A DNA stretch of 64,000 nucleotides from Acridotheres tristis. Taxonomy: Eukaryota; Chordata; Aves; Passeriformes; Sturnidae. Below, piece after piece: positions 1 through 10,435 of the stretch. The position numbers were made by a program, and so were the translations under genes. A model generated the notes under the pieces. The model did not search any database. It saw only the letters and a list, made by a program, of their open reading frames with translations, and was not told the origin of the DNA. Numbering within the stretch: the stretch's first letter is position 1; every line of letters begins with the position of its first letter. Where the stretch lies: positions 17,222,589 to 17,286,588 of the forward strand of contig CM072888.1 of assembly GCA_037013685.1 (NCBI GenBank), given 5' to 3'.

Positions 1-724
1 GTTCCCAGGTGGAACTGCTGGAGACTATCCTGCCTTGAAAAAGAAGCAAGAGCAAGCCTAATTTTGGAAATTTTTTTTAGCATATGTAAAAAGAAAAGGA
101 GAGAATTTTTCACCCTCAGCTTGATCTTTGAGTCATCTTCGAAGGACCTGCTGTGGTGTGACCAAAGCTAGCCCAGAAACACAATTATAAGACAATAGGA
201 AGAGCAGAGCACTTATGAGTAATGAGTCCACCATTACAAATTAAGGCTGAAAGCTTTTATGATTGAATTGGTAGCATTGGATATTGACTATTTTACTGTG
301 ATTGGAATAGAGGTTTGTTGTTTGTTTTTTTTGGGTTTTTTTGTTTTTTTTATTTGGACTGTTTTTATATATATCCATAGCTTGCCATTAGTGGTTAGAC
401 ACCGATTTGTAGCAGCACAAAATTATTCCATTGAATGTCACTGCAGCTCCTATTCTTTTTCAACATCTCTCTTCTTTCCTTCACTTCCTCTCTTTCTTTT
501 CAAGTAAAAAAAAAAGGAGGCGGAGAAGACCATTACCACACTGATTTATGTAAATACAGTCCTAATTCAGGCTGGTGTTCCAGCAGTCTCATAAAAATGA
601 TTCAGTGCCACGATGTTTGTATCTTTAATAGCTTCTGGGATGGACGGAATCCTTGTCCTAGTAAGACCACCTCTGAAGGACTGGAAATGTGCAGATTTTT
701 CATCTGAGTTGCACTGAGTATTAG
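1..724. other. Unique non-coding sequence with a T/G-rich tract
   Basis: I see no gene here. The stretch has a low-complexity T/G tract at about 312-355 and a short pyrimidine run followed by an A run near 460-515. Frames that are open through 435-707 (plus) and 567-752 (minus) overlap each other on opposite strands and have no splice continuity. The last 40 bases lead into the candidate exon at 725 and would be its 3' splice region, with only a weak pyrimidine tract. Confidence 0.5.
312..355. repeat. T/G-rich low-complexity tract
   Basis: Runs of T broken by G or GGG with almost no C or A. Similar tracts recur on the plus strand at about 1942-2010, 16089-16136, 42059-42129, 47640-47702 and 56671-56704. 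They probably arose by slippage. Confidence 0.7.
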
Positions 725-808
725 AATGATGAATCAGTGACTGCTGAAGCATCTAATTCAATTAAAGCTCTGCATCAAGGAATTGTGGTTGTCAACATTA
801 GCAACCAG
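725..808 (+). CDS. Candidate internal coding exon, 84 bp, unrecognised product
   Basis: Tentative exon of an unknown gene. The segment begins right after an AG at 723-724 and ends in CAG followed by a near-consensus 5' splice site (gtaagg) at 809-814. One frame is open across all 84 bases and gives 28 residues starting NDESVTAEAS and ending VVVNISNQ, with phase 0 at both ends. The same frame has a stop immediately upstream, which falls inside the supposed acceptor, so the open frame and the splice boundary coincide. Weak points are the poor pyrimidine tract before the acceptor and the chance level for so short an open stretch. I do not recognise the peptide and assign no function. A fragment of a decayed gene copy or chance are the alternatives. 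The next candidate in the same strand and phase lies at 5230-5299, but nothing proves that they belong together. Confidence 0.27.
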
Positions 809-1941
809 GTAAGGATCCTGTTGACCTGAGTATTTAAGATGATCTTCAGAGATTTTGAAAACAGATGGTAAATATCCATCTACTACTATCCAGCCTTCTG
901 CCAGGAAGAAAATACAGAGCTAACTAATTGCTATCTGAGTAAATCTGGAGATTATCAAGGAATCTACAATGTGCTATTTATAAGTCTAGCATAGTTTTGT
1001 CTTTTCCACTAAACTTGTGCGTAATTCTCTTGCATGTGTAATTGTTGTTCTCTGGATTACTCTGTGTACAAACAGGATATACATAAGTGAAAAACATAAA
1101 GCATTCCTTATAGGTTAATGTACCTAATAGAACTGTTCAGTCTGGCATTAACCCATTTACTACTCCAATTAAACATCCAAAGTTTTTACTGGCCAAGCTG
1201 TAGGACGGGGACATCTTCCATTGCTCCTTGGACCAGGGTTGTTTCTTGATGTTGCAAAGTTTCCATTCCCTGAGTCTTGTCTTGCCACCACCATCTTACC
1301 CTGTCAGAATTTTTCGTCTTCACACTGTACTGCTTATTCCCCCCAACTCAAAAATTGTACTCTGCTTTCACTTTTCTGACCTTGCATGGCCTTTTGTTCT
1401 CATTGCCTTTCTTACACCATAACATTTGGCCCAGTAAAACACACCTGAAACAAAAAAAGAGCAGGTGCTGAAACACAGCCTTGCCATGAATATTTCCCTC
1501 ATCTTTTCCAACTTTCCTCAAGAACTGACTGCACCTTGAATCAAATTGTTTCTGGATACTCTTCAGAGAAAAAAAAAATGGGTAGTTGGCCTTCTGTTCC
1601 CTCCTCCTCAGAGTTTTCAAGTCCTCTGCCTGGGCACTGGGCTGCCAAAGCAAAGGGAGCTTTGCTTCCCTTGGTTTCCAGTATAATTGTGCTGCCTTGT
1701 ATGTACTGTTAGCCCAAAGATAGCTCTGTTATCTCTGAATAAGGCATAATAATTTTTCTCTGTGGAAATCAGCCTTTCACTCTACCACTAGTGTCTTTAT
1801 AGGGATATATTTCAGCATATATGAGGAAGTTCATATGTAAAGGTTTAAATAGCCAGATTTCCTAAAGCACTAAGCAGTAATATCAGCATAGATCCCTTAA
1901 GTAAAAATTATAGAGACTAAAGAGAATGCAGTATTCTTGGA

Positions 1942-2010
1942 TTTTGGAGTTTGGGGTTGGTTGGGGAGGTTTTTTTTGTGTTAGGTTTTTGGTTTTGTCT
2001 TTGATTTTTT
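1942..2010. repeat. T/G-rich low-complexity tract
   Basis: Alternating GG, GGGG and long T runs, including T8 near 1971-1978. Several G runs could support a weak G-quadruplex on the plus strand, but they are short. Confidence 0.65.
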
Positions 2011-2979
2011 ACCCTTAACTGGTTTAATTGGGAGACAATGGTTGGTTAGCATACGTTATAGGAACTTATCTCACTTCTGGGTCTTATTTATGATGTCTAA
2101 AACAGCCCAGTACGGACATCAGATTTTGCAGTACATGGCTTCAAAAGTCATTATATGAGATTCTGTGAAGGTGGATGCTGTTCAAATAGTGTACCAATAT
2201 TATCTGAGTCTCCTCTTCCATACATGCAAATAAAACACTCATAATGCCACAGAGGGCTTGAAACTTAAACAGAGTGACTTAAAACTGATCTTGACAACAA
2301 TATCTATGTGGATCTTTTTTTTTCCCTGCACAGACAATAAAGTGGAGAAGGACCTTAACCTCACACAAGGACTTTACCAAATAAGCTCAAGAGGTGTTTT
2401 GCCATTTTCCAGAGCTATCTTGCAAGCATAGTGGGTGAAACTCTTCCATCACTTTTCTGGCAGAACTGGTTTGAATATCTGTCTGAGTTACTAGGAGGTT
2501 ACCAACAAGTAGGTAATTCCCAGTGGTGTTCTTTTCAAGGGCTGAATGACCACATGCAAAGGCAGATGAAATGAAGCCAAGGTGAGTGTTTGTTAGCTAA
2601 GGAAAGCATTCTTTTTTGTTGCTGTTAATCATGTGCACTGAAAGAGAGATTCAGTCAGAGTGAAGACATTGGACATTCAGCTCAGCTTGATTTTTTAATT
2701 TTATAAACAGTAGGAGGCTCGAGAAGAAACAATGATGAAAAGCAGGGCTATAGAATCAGAAAATAGACTCAACTTTTGATTCCTATGTCATTTAAATCCA
2801 AATTATAGTTATTCACTCAGTCCAGAGAGCCTGAATTTTTGCCATTTTCCAATTTGAGTAGCTATGACAGCAGACTCCATGAAAAAGTCCTGCTTCAAAT
2901 TTAATTGATAAATTCACATGTCCTTTGTTGGGTTTCCCCCACTTCTTATTCTGCTATGGCAAATGTAATCCCACATTTA

Positions 2980-2999
2980 TTTTTTTTTTTTTGTGTGTG
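2980..2999. repeat. T13 run followed by GT dinucleotides
   Basis: Thirteen T residues at 2980-2992 are followed directly by gtgtgtg. Simple repeat of no recognisable origin. Confidence 0.75.
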
Positions 3000-3316
3000 C
3001 TAGAAACAACACAGACTGCAAATATCACCTTTGTGGTTAGCAAGATAAAGGATGTGCCATTAGTAACCCCATAGCTCCAGATTCCCATCCTGCTCATCCT
3101 CACAGATAACATTGCAGAGATAGAACCTTTACTTGGAGTCCTGGTTCCTGCCTGCCTTCTGCAGGAACTATGTGGACACCTAAGGTTCTGCCTTTCTTGC
3201 TGAAGGACAATTTTTAAAGACAGTGACTATAATAGCAGTAATTATTTCTAATTGGATATTTCAATGTCAGAAGCAATAACTGGGGTTTTTTGCTCTATTT
3301 TAAAAACTCCCTCAAA

Positions 3317-3352
3317 AAGGTGGTATTTCCTATACTGAAAAAATACCACCTT
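3317..3352. repeat. Perfect 12-bp inverted repeat with 12-base loop
   Basis: AAGGTGGTATTT at 3317-3328 is matched exactly by its reverse complement AAATACCACCTT at 3341-3352, separated by 12 bases. Pairing stops outside the arms. It would form a stable short hairpin in RNA or single-stranded DNA. The stem is much shorter than a microRNA precursor, and no flanking arms extend it. Confidence 0.8.
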
Positions 3353-5229
3353 ATTTATCAAATGTTGAAAACCATAGATTCATTCCAGCTATTGATATTG
3401 ATATTTTGATCTATTTGATCAAAATTGGAAAAAGAAAAGCAGTGAAAACTTCCCTTGACCAAAAACCTTGAGCCTCTCAGTACTTTTGGGCATTAGGACA
3501 TAATATTTTTTCCAAGCAAGTTAAGCACAACTTCCACTGATTCAGATTCCTCAAGATCTCCATCCTTGATGTTTTCTGTGGACTGACTTGAGACTTTCAT
3601 TGCCTGTTCTGGAAGAGCACACAGGATTTGGGTGAAATCTTAATTCTTTATGCTTAAAGTCCAGCAGGCAGAATCCCAGATTTTTAAACTCTTATCTAGG
3701 GGACTTGTGTGTATTCAAACTTTTGTTTTTTAAAGAGCTAGATTAAAATCCCTTTGAAAATGTTAAAATATGAATTAAGAAGTCCTCTGTTCTCCTTGTC
3801 ATGGCTATGTGCAAGTGTCCCTGTTGGCAGGGCCTGATCAGTCAGTGTACAGGATCTTCTGCTTATTGTTGAGCACCCTCTCCTGGCTCTCTGCTATTTG
3901 CACAGAATTTATATCACGGATTGAGTGCTCTGGAATAAACTGCAGTGCCCAGTTGAGTTTAGGAGGATGTCTGCTCAAATAATATGAGTTGCTGGTCTCC
4001 TTAAAGCATGCCTGGTTTTTAACAACATAGTTGATTTGCAGCCAAGAAATCCTTCTAGTGGTGAAATTCCTCAGTAAGGATTTTTCCTTGCCTCTAACAC
4101 TGCTTCTAATTGATCCCAGAAAAGTACTTGCAGACTAGAGAATATAATGCATAAGGCACAATCTGATAAGGGCAAGATGCCCAGCTGGTAAAAATGTTGT
4201 TTATTGGGTGACTAAGCCAGACATCTCTCAATGGATGTTATCTTTCTCTAATACCTCAAGTGGTCTAAGGCTTAATCTAGGCATGAATTGATGTGTCATA
4301 AAGCAAGGGGTTTTTGCTGGGATTCTGGCAATAAACAGCAGCTAGAATGAAAAATAGGAGGTGAAGCTGCAGGGTTACCACTCAGTTAAGAGTTACAATA
4401 TGAGAAACCGTCATCTGATTTTTGGATCTCATAATAAATTGAGCACACGAAAGTGCTCTTGCAGTATGGACTGACTGCTCTCCATGGCTAAGGTAGTCCA
4501 AAGTTCCTTGAGTAAGTCACAGCAGAAAGGGCAGAAATCTTCACTCTTTGTTGCTCTGCTGTCACAGCAATGCAGCCAGGCAGCATTACTGCTAAATTTA
4601 GCAGTGCCCATGCACCTCATCCTGTAGCTTCAGGTGTCTAATGAAGACACCTACTTATATAGGACTTGGTCATCAATTTGTAGGAATTCAGGGAGATGAA
4701 ATTCTTAATTCTGGCCCTTTATGGATTTGTGGGGGACTCTGCTGTTGTTAGCAGCCCATGTGCCTGCTGGCTTCAGAGAGGTATTTGCCCTTGGGACATA
4801 TGTACCTTGAGGAAATCACCTCTGCACAGAGACCAAGAACCAGGCTCCTCCTAAAGATGCTAACAAGACATTCAAAACAGCATCATAGTTCCCCGAGTGC
4901 TGACAATTTTAAATATGAAATTTAAGTCCTTCCAGGCTGGTTTACATTTGCAACATCATCCAAAATCTCTATGGTATTTGCTCCAGTTATCATGTTAAAT
5001 AAAACATTGATCTAGCAAGGAGTTTCTAACATCAGTCCCTCTCATCTTACTCTCAGGTGCCACACTTGCCCATCTTGAGGAATTCTCAGAGGAAAAGGAC
5101 TTTTCTGAGCACTGGGAACATTATCATTGAGCATACACCAAAGAGTAGGATGCCAATTTGCAGTAGCTGAGGATTATACTCCAACATTTTTTATTGCACT
5201 GTGCTCTGTGGCTTTGTATTCCTATACAG

Positions 5230-5299
5230 CAAGTATGACCCTGGCTTTTATGGAGGAAAGCCATCATTTCTCCTAGATGCTATCATGGAACTGTTTGGT
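5230..5299 (+). CDS. Candidate internal coding exon, 66-70 bp, unrecognised product
   Basis: Tentative exon of an unknown gene. It is preceded by a pyrimidine-containing acceptor ending in tacag at 5225-5229, with a second possible AG four bases later (5232-5233). It is followed by a perfect 5' splice site (gtaagta) starting at 5300. One frame reads through with residues YDPGFYGGKP at the start and DAIMELFG at the end. Using the second AG, the exon is 66 bp with phase 0 at both sides, the same phase as the candidate at 725-808. Using the first AG, a phase-2 entry would be needed to avoid a stop. The peptide looks protein-like (Gly, Pro and aromatic residues followed by a hydrophobic helix-like end), but I cannot place it in a family. 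Chance occurrence remains quite possible. Confidence 0.3.
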
Positions 5300-6374
5300 G
5301 TAAGTAAAGATATCCTGTTCAGCTCTTTGATTTCAGCCTTCAAGCCAGCTTTCATTTTGGATTACCCTCAATTAGAAGGTACTTTGAATTTCTCTGCTGT
5401 TTAATTGGAATATGTGAATACAGAAGCAGGTAGAAACAAAGAGAATACAGAAGTATTTTCAGGTCATTGCAAAATGAGAGCAATGGTGTTACTGAATTTG
5501 AGTGGCTGCAAGCAGGGGCTGTTTCAATTTGTGTGTGACTTTGATACAGGCAAAGACACCAAAGTCTTATGGTTTTTAAGTTAAGAGGCTCAAAGAATAA
5601 ATTGACTGCAGCTGAGATCTGAAGCAAAATACTTTGTTTATTTCCTTTGTATGTGTTCGAATACACCTTTTTAACTGCAAGAGAAACTCCCTAATTTGTA
5701 ATAATGAGATTAACTGGAAGAGAAAGAGTAGCACAAAGAGACACACCGTATCATGAAGTGTTATTTATTTATTCCACAGTGGAAAGAATCATCCCAGCTT
5801 TCTTTTGTCTGATTCCTAAATCACTCAGATGGACTTTCATCAGGAAGGAATAAATGCAGTAGTTCCCCTGAGTTGCAGAGGGCTGTGTTCAGCAAACTAT
5901 CCATGTTTCTTTCCAGCTCGAGTAAGCAAAGAATTGATAATATGTGGCCTCATTGTAGCTGTGTCTTGGCTAGACAATGCTTATTGCTATTGATTAACAT
6001 TTTTGCCAAGTAATAGAAGCAAGGAGAGGCCATTCTATTAGGCATGGAAAAGGACACTAAGATGGAAGGCTTTGGGGTTGAAGGCCAGCATGGGAGCAGG
6101 TTGCTTGCCCAGCTGCAGGGATGATGTTTTTCATCCCTGTTTTTCATCAGAGGACTGCACGGATCCCCTCCGTGGGCAGAGAACAGTTGCAGAGTGAGAA
6201 AACCCATTATACTTTCCCCACACCTGTGAAATCCCTTGCAGGATCTTGGTGTGGAGCGAGGCTTTCCCAGCTCACTTGGCATTGGCACGCCAGCCCTGAT
6301 GGGGATGAACCTGGCAGCTCTCCACTTGGCAGAGCCAGCAGGGCAGAGCCAAACTGCAGCAGCGAGCAGACCCT

Positions 6375-6620
6375 GCATCTTCAAATAAGTGAATTTGCTC
6401 GGCTAATTGCTCGCAAGTGCTCCCTCCCAGCACCTGTAAATTGTTAAGTTTAATAGGGTGGCAGCTGTTGCCGGCTGCCTGGGTTCTTGCTGCCTTGGAA
6501 GTATTTGGGAGATGAGAGCAGCAACTTGTGGCGTGATTATCCTTTTCTCCATTTCCCCTCAATTTCATTGTCATTTTCTTCTCTCTTAAGAGCGCTTAAA
6601 AGCATTTTTTGCTCCTTATA
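6375..6620. promoter_or_regulatory. Possible conserved non-coding block
   Basis: This stretch has more CpG than its surroundings, TAAT-type sites (ggctaattgctcg; taagtttaatag) and a less degenerate look than the flanks. Blocks of this kind in vertebrate gene deserts are often conserved enhancers. The call rests on composition and motif look only; conservation was not tested. Confidence 0.2.
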
Positions 6621-8294
6621 ATACCCACAGGAGCTGTTGGGAAGTGCACTTTTTGTGTTTAAGGTTTCAAAACCTAAAATCTCTGACTTTAAGAGGTTTG
6701 GAGAGTGGTGTAGTTGGAAGACTGCTGCTGTGCAGACACCTGCAAAACATTGAGCTTAAGCTGGCACAGCTGGAGGGAGGGATGGCTCAGAATGATGGGT
6801 GGTTACACTATTGTGCCTCCTGTGGGAATGAGAGTCTATTGCTGACTGAGTGGGAAGTAGACGCCTGAATATTTGGATAGGTCTGGACTTTGGCTTTGAA
6901 AACTTGATAGCTGTAGTGGGACAGTTGCTTTTCTGATTCTAGCATCCTAGTAGGAGGGAAATAGAGTCACTAGTAGTAAATGAGAGTTTTAGTTGTGCAA
7001 GGTGTGGGAAGAATGTAACACATCTATCCATGGGATTTACTGGGCTGGAGTAACCCTCAATCTGCAGAGGGTAGAGAGAGTTGAAGCTCTTAATGCAGGC
7101 ACCTCTATCAATTCTGAAGCATGCTAGAGGAAATTATCCTTGTGGTGCATTACAGATAACCAGGAAGGACTGGCAGGAGATGCATTGCTCCGAAGTGTAG
7201 CTGGGCTTATCACAAGCCCTTTGCCACTCCTGAAGTAAGTAAGGATTTTTGCCTCTGCAGTTATAATGGATGAATGTAGGAAACTCAGGTAAGAATTGGG
7301 ATCTCTGGGCTTTCTAGTCTTGCTATTTTTGCAGGACAGAAATGTGTGTGTGACTGGAGTGCTCTAGCACGCTCTGCCTTTATGTATAGGTTTGTGTCTC
7401 CCTGTCTCTTTCATTCTAGGTGCAAGACATGCCATCCCAGGCACATTTCCTTCTGTGGCAGCTGAGTCTAGGTTCATGACCTACACAAATAAACAAGTGT
7501 CAAGGTTATGGGAAGATCCCCTGGTATAGGAGTATTTCCCATAGTCTAACTTTAGAAAAATCAACTTTTGTGTTAATGCACTACTGGTGAGAGAGAAACT
7601 CCTGACCCTGAGCAGTCAGACCAAGGAAGGGAGGATTCTCCCCTCCCAGGAATAACCAGGCAGAGCAAGAATATACTCTGTCTGGTGTCACAGTGATGCC
7701 ATGGCACAGCAAAATCCTCAGGAGTCACTGGGAGGAGAGGGCAGGGGATGGTCATTCACAAGGACCTGACTTTGTAATGTGGTGGGTAGGATGCTCTGCT
7801 AGAAGGGTGTGGTGGAGCCTGGGCCCTTCTTCCCAGCACCATCAGCAAATGAAACAAGCAACAACAGGTCTGTTCCCCTAGTCTGACCCAAAATTAGATG
7901 GCAAACAAAGGATATATCCAGACTAGTGAGCTGTTGAAAACCTGTCCGTGGGTTTTGGAAATTAATTCCCCCTCCTCTGTTTATACTTATACGTGTTGAA
8001 TGGCCAGAGTCTCATCTTTTTTCCTGAACACAGATTGCCTTTCCTTGGCTTTAAAAGGAGAGTAAGTTTAACTGGTGTGATAATAAAAGGACAAAGCCTG
8101 TCATGATTAATAGTCACATGAAATCATGTGTGAAGAACATTCAGTTATAGCTATCCTCAGGAGAGAAAAGTTTCCCAAATATCTTAACAGAAAGGAAAAA
8201 GGACAATATGGCTAGGATTCTGTGTGATCAGTCACTTTGCATGCAGACAAAAGGTAAGAAATATTGCTGCCCTCTCAGAGCATTTGAGGGCAGT

Positions 8295-8305
8295 GGGGGG
8301 GGGGG
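8295..8305. repeat. G11 homopolymer
   Basis: Eleven consecutive G on the plus strand. It can be length-polymorphic and is prone to sequencing error. Confidence 0.85.
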
Positions 8306-9619
8306 AATAGCAGTGAAGGGGCAAGGAAAAAAAAGTTTGTGAAACATTTACAAAAAAGTTTGGCTTTTGCTAAAATTTGGAGCAGTGCTCCAATGGGAGC
8401 TCTTCTAGTCCAGGGGTTGCTTCTGTTTAAAATCATTAATAGCCAGCTCAATTTCTACCAGTGTGATTGGCTGAGCCAATATTGCCCTATTAATTTGACT
8501 GAGCTTAAAGATAGAGAGGAAATATAAAAACCTTTTCAAGTTGCTAGTGCCTTCTGGGATCTCAGGCATACAGAGGTCTTGAGAAATCTTGACAAATTCA
8601 TATTTGGGGGAAAAATTTGCGAAGTGGTTCAGAGGGGCCTAGCTGCATCTTAATGGGTAATGATCAGGCAAAATGTTGCAGAATGGTTTCAGCATAAACC
8701 CTGTGATGTCTGATCCTTGTTTTTACGGGAGGGATGTTATCTCTGGGAATAACCTAGCCTTTTATCTGGACTTCCAGAGCTTGCTGATATTCTGTCCAAT
8801 TTTTATAGTGTAAATAAAATTGTTTTGGATGTTTATCACCCCGATCAGCAGAAGTTGTAAGTTATATAGCCCAGATAATAGTAGTGAGATCTATTGAAAT
8901 GCTACTGGGCTATAACTCAGGAGTAGCTGCCCTAGCCTGCTTCTTTCCCCTGTATTTCGTTGAGTGTTTAAGAGCACCTGTCCATTGACTAAGCTCTTCC
9001 CTCACCCTAAATAAAAGCATGTGAATTAATAAAGCAGGAAAGTGAAAAATTACCCTTCTAGTTTTGAATTATTGCGAGGTTCACTGCCTGGGTTTTGCTG
9101 CTCCCTGGAGCGAAGTGAGGGTTTTGAATTGCTGTCTCTGGTTTTTTACCTGGAATTCTGCCCTAGTCAAACTCTGTGTTGATGTTCATGTTCATTTCCA
9201 TGGAGTCTTGAAAATACCAGTTCGAGACCAATTTGTATCTACCATTTATCCAGGTGCCTTTATACTTGACTATGAAACATAAAAATCCCCAGAGCATACT
9301 TCCTGTCCAAATCGCTGCTCTCCATGCCTAAAATTCCAGGCAAGGGGTGGATTCAGGTGTAGACCTATAAACTGCTGACAGAAAGATAATACTGGGAGGC
9401 ATGTGGCACAGCAACCTCAACATGGGCTACTTTGCCATTACCAAGGGTGTCCTAAAATGATGTATGTGCAAGGAAAGAGTGCGCCAGGATGGAAAACAGC
9501 TCGGGTAGAGATGACAGAGCTTTTATACAGCATGTAAAAGGAATGAGATGTAGAGGGCTCAGCTGTGAGCTAAACTCCAGAGAGGACAATGCTTTGCTGG
9601 TAGAAGAAAGCGGTAGAGT

Positions 9620-9830
9620 TTGCTCATATATGTGTGTGTGTTTTAATTAGCAAAGTGTGCAACAATTTGCCTTAATGCGAAGCATGTACCTTGATCAGCA
9701 AATTATCTGCTTGCACATTAAATTATGCACTGTGATCTCTGAGGTGTATTAAATATTGAAATCAGAAATTTTATCATTAATGGAAAGCTAATGAGCAACA
9801 ACGATATTATGTGCCTCGGTTGACTTTTGT
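9620..9830. promoter_or_regulatory. AT-rich block dense in homeodomain-type sites
   Basis: After a short TG microsatellite (about 9627-9640) the sequence has many TAAT/ATTA cores: ttttaattagc, cacattaaattatgc, gtgtattaaat, atcattaatgg and gctaatgagc. There are also two octamer-like AT-rich words. Such clusters are typical of deeply conserved developmental enhancers. The motifs are visible; the regulatory role is inference. Confidence 0.3.
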
Positions 9831-10334
9831 CAGAATCAACCCATTGTAGTTGGAAGGTGACTTTTCTGAGTCTCTGGTGGTAATATGCCAATTATTTCAG
9901 TTATCAATGCCCCTAGAGGCTCCAAGGGCCTACCATGGATGTTTTACCTCAGACTGTGTATGGAGCAGGGTTTCTCAGTATATAGATAAAAGCCAATTTG
10001 AACAGACCAGGGGAAAGAGAGACCAGTTTCTACCATGCAGATTTATAGCTAAAGGCATTCTACCAGCTTCTGTGTTTCAGCTTCTTTCATCCAATGAAGT
10101 GGCTTTTAGGATGTGCAGTTTCTTTGGACTTTGGGTCATAAAAGCACAAGGTGATGCCTTCACCTACAGTTAACATGTAGGGGCCTAAATTAGAATAAAT
10201 ACATATGCAATGTGTAAAGTGCCTGAGGATGACTCTAGGTGACTGTCTCTGAAATGTTTATTATTGGGATTATTGAGCCATCAGAAATCCCAGTCAAGAT
10301 CATGGTCCCATTATAGCGGACTCTTTCCTGTCCC
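9831..10334. other. Unique non-coding sequence
   Basis: No gene, clear repeat or motif cluster. A 107-codon open frame from 9850 has no splice or codon pattern that I trust. Confidence 0.45.
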
Positions 10335-10435
10335 TGCTCTGCAGTTTAAACAGGTCTAGGAAAGTGATGTGACTTTTTCAAGAACACTTGTTAGTGACAG
10401 ACAAGGAGCTAAACTGGGATCTTATGCTGTTTGGT
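10335..10435 (-). repeat. MIR-type SINE relic (reverse orientation)
   Basis: The stretch from ggaaagtgatgtgactt, through a degraded counterpart of the 'gtcacacagctagtaag' core, to ctaaactgggatctta follows the order of the reverse complement of a MIR core. In that core, 'gaggttaagtgacttgcccaagg' comes first, then 'cagctagtaagtggcagagc', then 'gggatt'. Identity is low and the ends cannot be fixed. A tRNA-derived CORE-SINE of this age is expected in any amniote. Confidence 0.45.

Larger units (their letters stand above)
809..5229. other. Unique non-coding sequence, no gene seen
   Basis: About 4.4 kb of AT-rich unique sequence. It contains a T/G tract (1942-2010), a T13 run followed by GT repeats (2980-2999) and a perfect 12-bp inverted repeat (3317-3352). 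A segment at 2540-2581 lies between a fair acceptor and a strong donor (gtgagt) but is stopped in all three frames. No interspersed repeat was recognised. Confidence 0.5.
5306..9619. other. Unique non-coding sequence, no gene seen
   Basis: No gene or clear interspersed repeat. Holds a somewhat more CpG-bearing stretch at about 6380-6620, a GC-rich patch at about 7590-7870, and a G11 run at 8295-8305. At 7261-7288 a 28-bp segment sits between a good acceptor (gatttttgcctctgcag) and a gtaaga donor, but it is too short to judge. Confidence 0.5.

Noticed and set aside
2540..2581. Segment between a fair acceptor and a strong gtgagt donor
   Set aside because: All three frames are stopped within 42 bp and the acceptor tract is weak, so a coding exon is excluded; nothing else supports a transcript.
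7261..7288. 28-bp microexon-like segment with good acceptor and gtaaga donor
   Set aside because: Too short to judge. The only open frame needs phase-1 entry, and no partner exons in a fitting phase are nearby.
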